A stretch of 64,000 nt of DNA from Streptomyces olivoverticillatus (GTDB taxonomy: Bacteria > Actinomycetota > Actinomycetes > Streptomycetales > Streptomycetaceae). The stretch spans positions 558,001 to 622,000 of the forward strand of contig NZ_JACHJH010000004.1 in the NCBI RefSeq assembly GCF_014203555.1, written 5' to 3'. The translations under genes were made by a program, and so were the position numbers. Under the pieces are notes generated by a model that saw nothing but the letters and a program-made list of their open reading frames with translations, had not been told where the DNA came from and did no database searches. Below, piece after piece: positions 35,000 to 44,115 of this stretch; the first letter of the stretch is position 1, and the number at the start of each line of letters is the position of its first letter.

Positions 35000-35716
35000 A
35001 TGGCGGACCAGAACTGTCTGATCGCCAACGACTGGATCTGCGGCGAATACCTGCGCACGCGCGGCCAGGAGCTGTCGGACGCCACGCTCCAGCACGTCGG
35101 CATCACCCTGGGCTCGGTGGCCATCGGCCTGCTTGTCGCCTTTCCGCTGGCCCTGTTGGCCCGTAGGTGGCGCGCAGTCGCCGGGCCGGTGCTGGGGCTG
35201 ACGACCATTCTGTACACCGTGCCGTCGCTCGCCATGTTCTCGCTGCTGGTGCCGGTCTTCGGGCTGTCGGTGGCCGTGGTGGTGACGGGCCTGGTGCTCT
35301 ATTCGCTGACGATCCTCGTGCGGAACATACTTGCGGGCCTCGCCTCCGTGCCCGAGGAGGCGCGGGAGGCGGCGCGCGGGATGGGCTACGGGCCGGTGCG
35401 GCTGCTGTTCGGAGTCGAACTGCCCTTGGCCCTGCCCGCCCTGATGGCCGGTCTGCGGATCGCCACGGTGTCGACCGTCTCGCTGACGACGGTGGGCGCG
35501 ATCATCGGCTACGGCGGCCTCGGCAATCTGATCTACGAGGGCATGCACAGCTACTTCAAGGCGCAGGTGCTGACCGCTTCGGTGCTGTGCGTGGCGCTGG
35601 CCGTCGTGGCGGACGTGGTGCTGCTGCTCGTCCAGCGCCTGCTGACTCCCTGGACGCGCACGAAGCGGCGGGCGAAGTCCGCTGCGCTGCGGCCGGCCGC
35701 GGAGGTGGCGGCCTGA
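35000..35716 (+). CDS. osmoprotectant ABC transporter permease 1
   Basis: 238 residues, OpuCB/ProW type with about six membrane helices. The EAA loop is seen in SVPEEAREAARGMGYGPVRL. ATG at 35000 has GAGG 6 bases upstream; the GTG at 34970 does not. Stop and next start overlap (TGATG). Confidence 0.92.
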   Translation: MADQNCLIANDWICGEYLRTRGQELSDATLQHVGITLGSVAIGLLVAFPLALLARRWRAVAGPVLGLTTILYTVPSLAMFSLLVPVFGLSVAVVVTGLVLYSLTILVRNILAGLASVPEEAREAARGMGYGPVRLLFGVELPLALPALMAGLRIATVSTVSLTTVGAIIGYGGLGNLIYEGMHSYFKAQVLTASVLCVALAVVADVVLLLVQRLLTPWTRTKRRAKSAALRPAAEVAA

Positions 35717-36390
35717 TGGGCGTCATCGACCGCACGTGGACGTGGCTGACCACCGGCGCGCACTGGAGCGGCACGGACGGGGTGTGGCACCGCCTCGGCG
35801 AGCACCTGTTCCTGACGGCCGTGTGTCTGCTCATCTCGTGCGCGATCGCGCTGCCGATCGCCGTGGTGCTCGGACACCTGGGCAAGGGCGGCGCCCTGGC
35901 GGTGAACATCTCCAACGCCGGGCGGGCGGTGCCCACGTTCGCCGTGCTGGTGCTGCTGCTCCTCAGCCCGCTGGGCTCGCACGGTTCCTGGCCCACCGTC
36001 ATCGCCCTGGTGCTCTTCGCGATACCCCCGCTGCTGACCAATGCCTATGTGGGCATGCGCGAGGTGGACCGGGACATGGTTGAGGCAGCCCGGGGCATGG
36101 GGATGACGGGCCGTCAGGTGATGGCCCGGGTGGAGCTCCCGCTGGCCTTCCCGCTCATCGTGACGGGCGTGCGCTCGGCGGCCGTCCAGGTCGTGGCGAC
36201 GACCACGCTCGCCGCCCTGCCCGGCGGCGGTGGCCTCGGCCGGATCATCACGGCCGGTTTCCGGCTGACGGACACCGCGCAGGTGGTGGCGGGGGCGCTG
36301 CTGGTGGCCGTGCTCGCGCTGCTGGTCGAGGGCGTGTTCATCCTCGTGCAGAGGCTGCTGGACCCGCTGCGCCGCCCGGGTGCCGCGTGA
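35716..36390 (+). CDS. osmoprotectant ABC transporter permease 2
   Basis: 224 residues, OpuCD type. EAA loop in REVDRDMVEAARGMGMTGRQ; helices such as LFLTAVCLLISCAIALPIAV and VVAGALLVAVLALLVEGVFI. Translationally coupled to permease 1; together they form the heterodimeric channel. Confidence 0.92.
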   Translation: MGVIDRTWTWLTTGAHWSGTDGVWHRLGEHLFLTAVCLLISCAIALPIAVVLGHLGKGGALAVNISNAGRAVPTFAVLVLLLLSPLGSHGSWPTVIALVLFAIPPLLTNAYVGMREVDRDMVEAARGMGMTGRQVMARVELPLAFPLIVTGVRSAAVQVVATTTLAALPGGGGLGRIITAGFRLTDTAQVVAGALLVAVLALLVEGVFILVQRLLDPLRRPGAA

Positions 36391-36496
36391 TGCCGCGGGC
36401 GGGAGATGACGGCTTAAGCGCCGGATCTCCGCCCGGGTGCATGTCGGCTGGTTAAGTGCGAGACGACTGCTCAAGTGCGAATGGATGGAGTTCGGT

Positions 36497-37477
36497 ATGA
36501 CCAGGACCCTGCGCAGGGCGCGGACCGCCCGCGCCCTGCTGGCGACGGCCGGTGCGGCCACCCTTGCGGTGGGGCTCGCCGCGTGCGGAGGCAACAGCCT
36601 GGAGAAGTCCAAGGACTCGGAGGGCTCCGCGAAGCCGGGGCAGGGCTCGCTGGTGATCGGGTCGGCGTCCTTCACCGAGTCGAAGGTGCTCGCGGAGATA
36701 TACGCGGGGCTGCTCAAGGACGCCGGATATTCGACGTCGATCAAGACCGTCGACGCCCGGGAGCTCTATGAGCCGGCGCTGGAGAAGGGCCAGATCGATG
36801 TGGTCCCCGAGTATGCGGCAACGCTCGCCGAATTCCTGAACAAGAAGCAGAACGGGAAGGACGCCCCGGCCGTCGCCTCCGCCGATGCCGACGCCACCGT
36901 GAAGGCGTTGCGCAAACTCGCCGAGCCGCGCGGGCTGAAGGTGCTCGACGCGGGCGGCGCCGTCGACCAGAACGCCTTCGCCGTGACCTCGGACTTCGCA
37001 CAGAAGCACGGTCTCAAGACGCTTTCCGATCTTGGAAAGTCAAAGGAGAAGGTCAAGCTCGCCGCCGGTGACGAATGCCCCCAGCGGCCCTTCTGCCAGC
37101 CCGGTCTGGAGAAGACCTACGGCATCGACGTCACCGGCATCGACCCGCTGGAGGTCGGCAGCACCCAGGCCAAGCAGGCGGTCAAGGCGGGCAAGGACCA
37201 GCTGCTGCTGACCACGACCACCGACGCCACGCTCGAACAGTTCGGATTGGTGCTTCTCCAGGACGACAAGAAGCTCCAGAACTCCGACAACGTCCTGCCG
37301 GTGATGAATGCCAAGAAGGCCGGCGACCAGAAGATCGCCGATGCCCTCGCCAAGCTCAACAAGGTGCTGACCACGGCCGATCTGACGGAACTCAACAAGA
37401 AGGTGGACGCGCAGCGGCTCAAGCCCGCCGATGTCGCCGCGGCCTACCTCAAGGACAAGGGCCTCGTCTCGAAGTGA
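36497..37477 (+). CDS. osmoprotectant ABC transporter substrate-binding lipoprotein
   Basis: 326 residues. Signal peptide with lipobox LAAC (Cys near residue 27), so the protein is lipid-anchored. OpuAC domain: LVIGSASFTESKVLAEIYAG, GQIDVVPEYAATLAEFL and LLLTTTTDATLEQFGL. GGAG 6 bases before the ATG; the frame upstream to 36437 is not used. Completes the transporter. Confidence 0.93.
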   Translation: MTRTLRRARTARALLATAGAATLAVGLAACGGNSLEKSKDSEGSAKPGQGSLVIGSASFTESKVLAEIYAGLLKDAGYSTSIKTVDARELYEPALEKGQIDVVPEYAATLAEFLNKKQNGKDAPAVASADADATVKALRKLAEPRGLKVLDAGGAVDQNAFAVTSDFAQKHGLKTLSDLGKSKEKVKLAAGDECPQRPFCQPGLEKTYGIDVTGIDPLEVGSTQAKQAVKAGKDQLLLTTTTDATLEQFGLVLLQDDKKLQNSDNVLPVMNAKKAGDQKIADALAKLNKVLTTADLTELNKKVDAQRLKPADVAAAYLKDKGLVSK

Positions 37478-37562
37478 CGGCGAGCTCGATGGAGTGCTCG
37501 AAGTGACGGAGTAGGGGAGAAGTAAGATCAAGGGAAGAGTTTGGTGGTGGGGTCACACTTCC

Positions 37563-38600
37563 GTGGCAACGCACGGTAAGTTTCAGGCCATGCCACGAGG
37601 ACGCCACCGCCATTCCGCACCCCTGCACCGGCTTCTTCCACCGGCGACGGTCGCCGCGACTTCGGTCGCCTGCGCCGCCGGTGCCCTGGTGGTCGGTGAA
37701 CCACTCGTCATACGCGGTCTCGCCGTGGCCGCGGGTGCGGCCACGGTGGTCGGAGCGGTGCTGATGCGCCGCTGGGACCGCTCCGCGGGCAAGCGCGTGG
37801 CCCAGCTGACCGCCGCCCGGGTGCGCGACGAGTGGAAGACCGACGAGCGCATAGCCGAGCTGGAGACGGATCTCGAAGAGACCCGTCTGCTGCGCACCAG
37901 GGTCGAGGCCAAGCTGCGCGCCAAGCGTGGCGAACTGGCCCGCCTGCGCACCGAGCACGCCGATCTGCTGCGCCGGTACGCCGCCGCCGAGACCGGCCGC
38001 GCCAGTGCCCTCGAAGGCCGCCGTCTGCTGGCGAAGGGCGGGGCGCAGGGCTCCGCCGCGCGCGGCGAGGCGAGTGCACCCGCCGTCTTCGACGCCGCCG
38101 CCTTCGCCAAGGCCGCGGACGCCCTCCGCGACCTCGGCCGCAACGCCGCCGCCCAGCGCGACGCCGCCGCCCGGCGCGACGACGAGCCGAAGACGCCCGC
38201 TGCCAAGGCCCCCGCGCCCGCCAAGGCGCCCATGGCCAAGGCCCTGGAGGCGCCCAAGCCGAAGGCCGCCGCCGCTCTGGAGAAGGCGGAGAAGCCGGCG
38301 AAGGCAGAGAAGTCGGAGAAGAAGAAGCCGGCGGGGAAGAAGGACGCCCCCGCCGCGTCGCCCGCCGTGCGCACCCAGGGCGGTTTCGACTTCTTCGGCA
38401 ACCAGAAGAAGAAGCCGTCCCTGCCCCCGAGGCCCGTCGAGGAGCAGGATCTGGCCGACGTCGTCGGCGAGGAGGCCCTCGCCGAGGCCAAGGCCGAATC
38501 CGAGGCGGCCACCGGCAAGGACGGCGCGGTCATAGACCTGACCGCACACGACGAGACCGAGCAGATCGACGTCGCCGAGCTGCGCAGCGCGATCTCGTAG
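37563..38600 (+). CDS. membrane protein with coiled coil and Ala/Lys/Pro-rich region
   Basis: 345 residues, function not recognised. Two adjacent membrane helices (VAATSVACAAGALVVG, then GLAVAAGAATVVGAVLM) at residues 30-75, then a charged coiled coil (ERIAELETDLEETRLLRTRV onward) to about 140, then a low-complexity Ala/Lys/Pro segment, ending in an acidic tail. GTG at 37563 is used here; ATG at 37590 is possible. Convergent with nuoD. Confidence 0.75.
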   Translation: MATHGKFQAMPRGRHRHSAPLHRLLPPATVAATSVACAAGALVVGEPLVIRGLAVAAGAATVVGAVLMRRWDRSAGKRVAQLTAARVRDEWKTDERIAELETDLEETRLLRTRVEAKLRAKRGELARLRTEHADLLRRYAAAETGRASALEGRRLLAKGGAQGSAARGEASAPAVFDAAAFAKAADALRDLGRNAAAQRDAAARRDDEPKTPAAKAPAPAKAPMAKALEAPKPKAAAALEKAEKPAKAEKSEKKKPAGKKDAPAASPAVRTQGGFDFFGNQKKKPSLPPRPVEEQDLADVVGEEALAEAKAESEAATGKDGAVIDLTAHDETEQIDVAELRSAIS

Positions 38601-38623
38601 GACCGCCCGCCGGGCGCGTACGG

Positions 38624-39766
38624 CTACTTGTCGATGTCGCCGACCACGAAGAACAGCGAACCCAGGATCGCGACCATGTCGGCGACCAGCGTGCCCGGCA
38701 GCAGCTCGACCAGCGCCTGGATGTTGTTGAACGAGGCCGAGCGCAGCTTCAGCCTGTAGGGCGTCTTGTCGCCCTTGGAGACGAGGTAGTAGCCGTTGAG
38801 CCCCAGCGGGTTCTCGGTCCAGACGTAGGTGGCGCCCTCCGGCGCCTTGAGCACCTTGGGCAGCCGCTGGTTGATCGGGCCCTGCGGCAGCCCGGCCAGC
38901 CGCTCCAGGCAGGCGTCGGCCAGGTCCAGCGAATTGTGCGTCTGCTCCAGCAGGCACTCGAAGCGGGCCAGGCAGTCGCCCTCCTCGCGGGTGACGACCT
39001 TGAGGGTGTCGGCCAGCTCGGCGTAGGCGAGGTACGGCTCGTCGCGGCGCAGGTCGAAGTCGACGCCCGAGGCGCGGGCGATCGGCCCGCTGACCCCGTA
39101 GGCGTGCACGGTCTCCCGGGACAGCACGCCGACGCCGCGCGTACGGCCGCGGAAGATCTCGTTGCCGAGCACCAGCCGGTCGTAGACGTCCATGCGGGAG
39201 CGGACCTCGGCCACCGCGTGCCGGGCGCGGCCGAGCCAGCCCGCGGGCAGGTCCTCCTTGAGGCCGCCGACGCGGTTGAACATGTAGTGCATCCGGCCGC
39301 CGGAGACCTCCTCCATCACCGTCTGGAGCTCCTCGCGCTCGCGGAAGGCGTGGAAGACGGGGGTGATGCCGCCGAGCTCCAGCGGGTAGGAGCCGAGGAA
39401 CATCAGATGGTTGAGCACCCGGTTCAGCTCGGCCAGCAGGGTGCGCGTCCACACCGCGCGCTCGGGGACCTCCATGCCGAGCATCCGCTCGACGGCGATG
39501 ACGACGCCCAGCTCGTTGGAGAACGCCGACAGCCAGTCGTGGCGGTTGGCGAGCATGACGATCTGGCGGTAGTCGCGCGCCTCGAACAGCTTCTCCGCGC
39601 CGCGGTGCATATAGCCGACGACCGGCTCCGCCTCCCGGATGCGCTCGCCGTCGAGGACCAGGCGCAGCCGCAGCACGCCGTGCGTTGACGGGTGCTGAGG
39701 CCCTATGTTGAGCACCATGTCGGTGCTCTCCGCCGCGCCGCCGATGCCGACTGTCGTCTCCGTCAT
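38624..39766 (-). CDS. nuoD: orphan NADH-quinone oxidoreductase subunit D paralogue (NuoD2)
   Basis: 380 residues, full NuoD length, without other complex I subunits beside it. N-terminal GPQHPSTHG keeps the quinone-site His (residue 29). The conserved Arg is at 75 but the normally invariant quinone-site Tyr three residues on is Trp78 (NRHDW in place of the usual DR-x-D/E-Y). HRGAEK, RIGVLSRE-like and C-terminal DIDK are typical. Streptomyces carry such a second nuoD at this locus. A MidA-type methyltransferase lies 75 bp upstream in the same direction. Confidence 0.92.
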   Translation of the reverse strand: MTETTVGIGGAAESTDMVLNIGPQHPSTHGVLRLRLVLDGERIREAEPVVGYMHRGAEKLFEARDYRQIVMLANRHDWLSAFSNELGVVIAVERMLGMEVPERAVWTRTLLAELNRVLNHLMFLGSYPLELGGITPVFHAFREREELQTVMEEVSGGRMHYMFNRVGGLKEDLPAGWLGRARHAVAEVRSRMDVYDRLVLGNEIFRGRTRGVGVLSRETVHAYGVSGPIARASGVDFDLRRDEPYLAYAELADTLKVVTREEGDCLARFECLLEQTHNSLDLADACLERLAGLPQGPINQRLPKVLKAPEGATYVWTENPLGLNGYYLVSKGDKTPYRLKLRSASFNNIQALVELLPGTLVADMVAILGSLFFVVGDIDK

Positions 39767-39841
39767 GGGGCTAGTCTCACCCCTGACCCGCCCCTTGCCG
39801 AAACCGGGGCGCGGCTCCCCGGGCCGTGTCAGAGGCATCCC

Positions 39842-40822
39842 CTAGAGCAGAGGGGAAGCGAGCCCCACCGGCTGGAGCAGCCAGCCGAACGCGCCCAGGC
39901 CCCCCGGGGCCGTCAGCTCCGCCGCCTCGCCCGCCGCGCCGAGCGCGCGGACGTACGCGGCCGGGTCCTCGGAGGCCAGGGCCAGCGGCGGGCGGCTGCC
40001 GTCCACGCCGAGCGCGCGCAGCGCCTCGCGCTGGCTGGTCAGCGAAGCCCCGGCCCCTGCGCACGCGTCCAGCGCGACGTGCGCGGTGATGTCGCACGAG
40101 CCGTCCGGCACCGGGCGGACCTCGCGGCCCTCCCGGAAGCCGGTGAGCGTGCCGAAGGGCGGCCGGGCGGCGCATTCGTGGGCGTAGTCGGCCGCCACCG
40201 CGAGCCCGGCCCGCAGGCTGCCCACCGCCCGGGCCCAGGCCGTGTCGCGCGGGTGGCCGATCTCGGCGCGGGAACCGGGCGGCGCGCCTTCGAGCGGCCA
40301 CCAGCGGTCCAGCCACGTCGCGTCCTCGCCCGCGACCGGGTCGCCGAGCAGCTCCTCGCCGTCCTCGCGGACGAGCACCCGGCGGGGCGTACCCTCGCCG
40401 TCCGCCTCGGCGACGTCCAGCGGCACGTTGTCGAGCCACTCGTTGGCGAACAGCAGCCCCTGTACTCCGTCCGGCGGGGCGTCCAGCCAGGTCACGCGCT
40501 CGTCGAGCCTGTCCGGCCGGTCCGCGATCTCCACCGCGTACGGGCGCAGCCGCCCGGCGAGCTCCGGCGGGCACCGGTCGAGCACCCCGGCCACGAGTTC
40601 GCCGCGCCCCGCGCCCACATCGGTGAACGCCAGCTCCGCCGGGTGCCCGAGGGCGGCGTCGACGCGGCGCAGCAGTTCCACGACGGCACCGGCGTACAGC
40701 GGCGAGGCGTGCACGGAGGTCCGGAAGTGCCCGGCGGGGCCCTCGGGACGGCGGTAGAAGCCGCCGGGGCCGTACAGGGCGGCCTCGGCCGCCTCCCGCC
40801 ACGTTCTCGTTCCGCTTGCCAT
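39842..40822 (-). CDS. MidA/NDUFAF7-family SAM-dependent methyltransferase
   Basis: 326 residues. SAM motif I TDVGAGRGELVAGVL near residue 65 and the family motif ANEWLDNVPLDV near residue 130 (NExxDxxP). N-terminal LYGPGGFYRRPEGPAGHF matches the MidA entry region. The human homologue NDUFAF7 dimethylates an Arg of NDUFS2, the counterpart of NuoD; here the gene precedes nuoD2 in one probable operon. ATG at 40822 or GTG at 40828; no ribosome site is visible for either. Confidence 0.85.
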   Translation of the reverse strand: MASGTRTWREAAEAALYGPGGFYRRPEGPAGHFRTSVHASPLYAGAVVELLRRVDAALGHPAELAFTDVGAGRGELVAGVLDRCPPELAGRLRPYAVEIADRPDRLDERVTWLDAPPDGVQGLLFANEWLDNVPLDVAEADGEGTPRRVLVREDGEELLGDPVAGEDATWLDRWWPLEGAPPGSRAEIGHPRDTAWARAVGSLRAGLAVAADYAHECAARPPFGTLTGFREGREVRPVPDGSCDITAHVALDACAGAGASLTSQREALRALGVDGSRPPLALASEDPAAYVRALGAAGEAAELTAPGGLGAFGWLLQPVGLASPLL

Positions 40823-40925
40823 GTGCACACGTTATGCGCGCCTGGCGGTCACAGGGCCTCCACCTTGGGGAGTAGAAGAGGAGCGGTCGGATCGATCGTC
40901 CGGTTGACCCCCGCACGTACCCGCC

Positions 40926-42140
40926 GTGCCTACGCTGGGTGACGTGCAGCGCCTCTACGACTTCTTCCGCAGACACCCGACCGGAGTGGACAGCTTCTGG
41001 GCGGTTCTGCTGCTGGGCACCAGCGCTCTGTCCATCCTCGAGGGCGGCGCGGTGTCGGGGTCGAGGCCCGCGCAGATCGTGACGGCGCTGGCGTTGAGCG
41101 TGGTGGTCGCGCTGCGGCGGCGCGCCCCGGAGAAGATGCTGCTGCTGGCCACGGCGGCCGGGCTGGCCCAGCTGGGGCTCAATGTCTCGGTGGACGTCGC
41201 CGACTTCGCCCTGCTGGTGATCATCTACACGGTGGCGTCCGGAGGCACCCGGTGGGCCTCCCGGTACGCGCTGATCGCCGGCGTCATTGCCCCGGTGATC
41301 GCCCAGCTGCGCTGGCCCAACCCCCACCAGGACATGGGCACCCAGGTGCTGGGCACCGTCTTCGTCACCGTCCCGTTCGTCCTCGCCTGGGTGCTCGGTG
41401 ATTCAATGCGCACCCGTCGCGCGTACTGGGCGCAGCTGGAAGAGCGGGCCACGCGCCTGGAGAAGGAGCGCGAGCAGCAGGCGCGGATCGCCGTGACCGC
41501 CGAGCGGGCCCGCATCGCGCGCGAGCTGCACGACGTGGTCGCGCACAACGTGTCGGTGATGGTGGTGCAGGCCGACGGTGCCGCGTACGTCCTGGACTCC
41601 TCGCCCGAGCAGGCCAAGCAGGCGCTGGAGACGATCTCGGGCACCGGCCGACAGGCGCTGGCGGAGATGCGCCGCCTGCTGGGCGTGCTGCGCACCGACG
41701 AGGGCGCGGAGGGCGGCGAGTACGTCCCACAGCCCGACGTCGAGCAGATCGGCGAGCTCGTCGAGCAGGTGCGGCGCGCGGGCCTGCCGGTGGAGTTCGA
41801 GGTCGAGGGCGCGCCGCGGCCGCTGCCCAGCGGCGTGGAGCTGACGGCCTACCGCATCGTCCAGGAAGCGCTGACCAACACCCGCAAGCACGGTGGCCCG
41901 GACGTGGGCGCCAGCGTGCGGCTGACGTACTTCGACGACGGGCTGGGCCTGCTCGTCGAGGACGACGGCCGCGGCGCGCAGCACGAGCTGTACGAGTCGG
42001 GGGGCGCGGACGGCATGGGGCACGGCCTGATCGGCATGCGCGAGCGCGTCGGCATGGTCGGGGGCACCCTGGACGCGGGGCCGCGGTCGGGCGGCGGCTT
42101 CCGGATCAGCGTGCTGCTGCCGATCAAGCCGGGCCGTTGA
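40926..42140 (+). CDS. NarL-type two-component sensor histidine kinase
   Basis: 404 residues. Four to five N-terminal membrane helices up to residue 160, then HisKA_3 with phospho-acceptor His in ARIARELHDVVAHNVSVMVV near residue 200, and an HATPase domain (QEALTNTRKHGG, EDDGRGA, GHGLIGMRERVGMVGG). It pairs with the response regulator 67 bp downstream. Start GTG at 40926, or GTG at 40944. Confidence 0.92.
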   Translation: MPTLGDVQRLYDFFRRHPTGVDSFWAVLLLGTSALSILEGGAVSGSRPAQIVTALALSVVVALRRRAPEKMLLLATAAGLAQLGLNVSVDVADFALLVIIYTVASGGTRWASRYALIAGVIAPVIAQLRWPNPHQDMGTQVLGTVFVTVPFVLAWVLGDSMRTRRAYWAQLEERATRLEKEREQQARIAVTAERARIARELHDVVAHNVSVMVVQADGAAYVLDSSPEQAKQALETISGTGRQALAEMRRLLGVLRTDEGAEGGEYVPQPDVEQIGELVEQVRRAGLPVEFEVEGAPRPLPSGVELTAYRIVQEALTNTRKHGGPDVGASVRLTYFDDGLGLLVEDDGRGAQHELYESGGADGMGHGLIGMRERVGMVGGTLDAGPRSGGGFRISVLLPIKPGR

Positions 42141-42207
42141 TCTCCTGCGTACTGTTGCGCAGCATCCTTCGCACATTCCTGCACATCACTATCGAGAGGT
42201 ACCCCGC

Positions 42208-42882
42208 ATGGCGATCCGCGTGATGCTCGTCGACGACCAGGTGCTGCTGCGCACCGGCTTCCGCATGGTGCTGGCGGCGCAGCCCGACATGGAGGTCGTC
42301 GCCGAGGCCGGGGACGGCGCGGAGGCGCTGGAGGTGGTCGCGGCCACCGCGGTGGACGTCGTCCTGATGGACGTCCGCATGCCCAGGATGGACGGGGTGG
42401 AGGCGACGCGCCGCATCTGCGCCCGGACCGATCCGCCGAAGGTGCTGATCCTGACCACCTTCGACCTGGACGAGTACGCCTTTTCGGCCCTGAAGGTCGG
42501 CGCGAGCGGCTTCATGCTCAAGGACGTGCCGCCCGCCGAACTGCTGGGTGCGATCCGGGCGGTGCACAGCGGTGACGCGGTGGTGGCGCCCAGCACCACG
42601 CGACGGCTGCTGGACCGCTTCACGCCGATGCTGCCGAGCGCGGGCGGCGAGCCGGCCAACGCCGAGCTCGGCAAGCTCACCGACCGGGAGCGCGAGGTGA
42701 TGCTGCTGGTCGCGCAGGGCCTGTCCAACGGGGAGATCGCGGGGCGGCTGGTGCTGTCGGAGGCCACGGTCAAGACGCACGTGGGCCGGATCCTCACCAA
42801 GCTGGGCCTGCGGGACCGGGTACAGGTGGTGGTGATGGCGTACGAGAGCGGACTGGTGCGCGCGGGCGGCGGCGGGCGCTGA
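42208..42882 (+). CDS. NarL/LuxR-family response regulator
   Basis: 224 residues. Receiver domain with acidic pocket VDDQ and phospho-acceptor Asp in VVLMDVRMPRMDG near residue 54; Lys in FMLKDVPP. LuxR-type helix-turn-helix at 150-210 (LTDREREVMLLVAQGLSNGE, then ATVKTHVGRILTKLGL). GAGAGG about 8 bases before the ATG. Partner of the upstream kinase; target genes unknown. Confidence 0.95.
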   Translation: MAIRVMLVDDQVLLRTGFRMVLAAQPDMEVVAEAGDGAEALEVVAATAVDVVLMDVRMPRMDGVEATRRICARTDPPKVLILTTFDLDEYAFSALKVGASGFMLKDVPPAELLGAIRAVHSGDAVVAPSTTRRLLDRFTPMLPSAGGEPANAELGKLTDREREVMLLVAQGLSNGEIAGRLVLSEATVKTHVGRILTKLGLRDRVQVVVMAYESGLVRAGGGGR

Positions 42883-42897
42883 CCGCCGCCTCCTGGC

Positions 42898-44016
42898 TCA
42901 GCGCAGCACGCCCTCCAGGAAGTCGCTGCCCAGGCGGGCCACCACGGTGAGGTCCAGCTGGTGGAGCACGTACCGGCCGCGCCGCCGCGTCGTGATCAGT
43001 TCGGCCTTCTTGAGCACCGCGATGTGCCGCGAGACCTCGGGCGCGGTGATCTCGAGGGCGGTGGCCAGCTCGCCCGTGCTGAAGGCGGACCGTGACAGGT
43101 AGCGGCACATCCGCATCCGCATCTGGTGGGACAGCGCCTCCAGCCGCAGTTTGAGCAGCTCGACCGAGGCGGGGCCCGGCAGTTCGGGGGCGGCCACGGG
43201 GTAGTGGATCACCGGGCGCCAGCCGGGGGCGTGCCCCACCCACAGGTGGGGCCAGCCCAGGGAGGACGGGACCAGGGTGATGCCGGTGCCGACCGCCGGG
43301 TCGAGCGCGGTCGTCCGGCCGCTGCCCAGCTTGTCGACGATGATCCGGGAGCCGTCCGAGGGCAGGGCGATCGCGGGCGACACCTCGGCCAGCGCCTCGG
43401 CCAGGCCCTTGTGGCGCAGCAGCTCCGTCTTGTGCCGGGAGTCGGCGGCGAGCTGCACCCGCACCCGGTGCCAGACGTCGTTGAAGAACGCCTCCGCGCA
43501 GTCCTCGAACAGGCGGCGCAGCCAGGACCGTACGGCGGGCGGGTCGTCCAGCAGCCGCTTGGCGAAGTCCAGTTGCCGGGGGCCGCGCGCGGTGGCCCGG
43601 TCCAGGGCCAGCTTGCGGGCCTTGGCGTTGACCAGCGGCGACGGGCCGTTCTGGCTGTAGAGCCGGGAGCAGGAGATCTCCAGGGCGGCGTCGGCGAACA
43701 GGTCGTCGCTCATCCGGTCGAGCATGTCCAGGTCCTCGGCGAGCGTCGCGCCGGGCAAGCCCTGTGCGTCGGGCAGCGCGGCGAACGGCAGGCTGATGTC
43801 CGAGAACGTGGAGGTCCACAGGAAGTCCGCCTCGCACAGCCGGTCCGCGAGGTCCGGTTTGAGGCCGGCGTTGGTCGCGGTGGTCCAGCCGTGCAGTCCG
43901 GGGTGGTGCCCGGGCTCGGCCAAGGCGTGCAGTGCGGTGCACAGTTCGGCCAGGGGCGAGGGGCGGAACACCACCCGCTCGGGCGGCAGCCCGGCGATGT
44001 CGATCGTCACGCTCAT
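42898..44016 (-). CDS. DUF5937/ArsR-family winged-helix transcriptional regulator
   Basis: 372 residues. The N-terminal 270 residues are a DUF5937-type domain (PLAELCTALHALAEPGHHPG). The C-terminal 80 residues are an ArsR winged helix (LSHQMRMRMCRYLSRSAFST, then EITAPEVSRHIAVLKKAELI). This arrangement is common in Streptomyces, often next to exporters; here the divergent neighbour is a small hypothetical gene. The perfect inverted repeat at 44051-44079 is the likely operator. Confidence 0.88.
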   Translation of the reverse strand: MSVTIDIAGLPPERVVFRPSPLAELCTALHALAEPGHHPGLHGWTTATNAGLKPDLADRLCEADFLWTSTFSDISLPFAALPDAQGLPGATLAEDLDMLDRMSDDLFADAALEISCSRLYSQNGPSPLVNAKARKLALDRATARGPRQLDFAKRLLDDPPAVRSWLRRLFEDCAEAFFNDVWHRVRVQLAADSRHKTELLRHKGLAEALAEVSPAIALPSDGSRIIVDKLGSGRTTALDPAVGTGITLVPSSLGWPHLWVGHAPGWRPVIHYPVAAPELPGPASVELLKLRLEALSHQMRMRMCRYLSRSAFSTGELATALEITAPEVSRHIAVLKKAELITTRRRGRYVLHQLDLTVVARLGSDFLEGVLR

Positions 44017-44050
44017 GCGTTCATCGTGCCTTCCTGTGAGAACGGCGGGC

Positions 44051-44079
44051 CGTCGATTGACGTTCCTCGTCAATCGACG
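44051..44079. promoter_or_regulatory. perfect 12-bp inverted repeat, likely ArsR-type operator
   Basis: CGTCGATTGACG and CGTCAATCGACG separated by 5 bases, in the 99-bp gap between the divergent regulator and small gene. TTGACG within the left arm could be a -35, so binding would block transcription. Confidence 0.7.
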
Positions 44080-44115
44080 AGCCGGCCTGGTGCCGGGCGC
44101 AGCACGGTGGAACAC

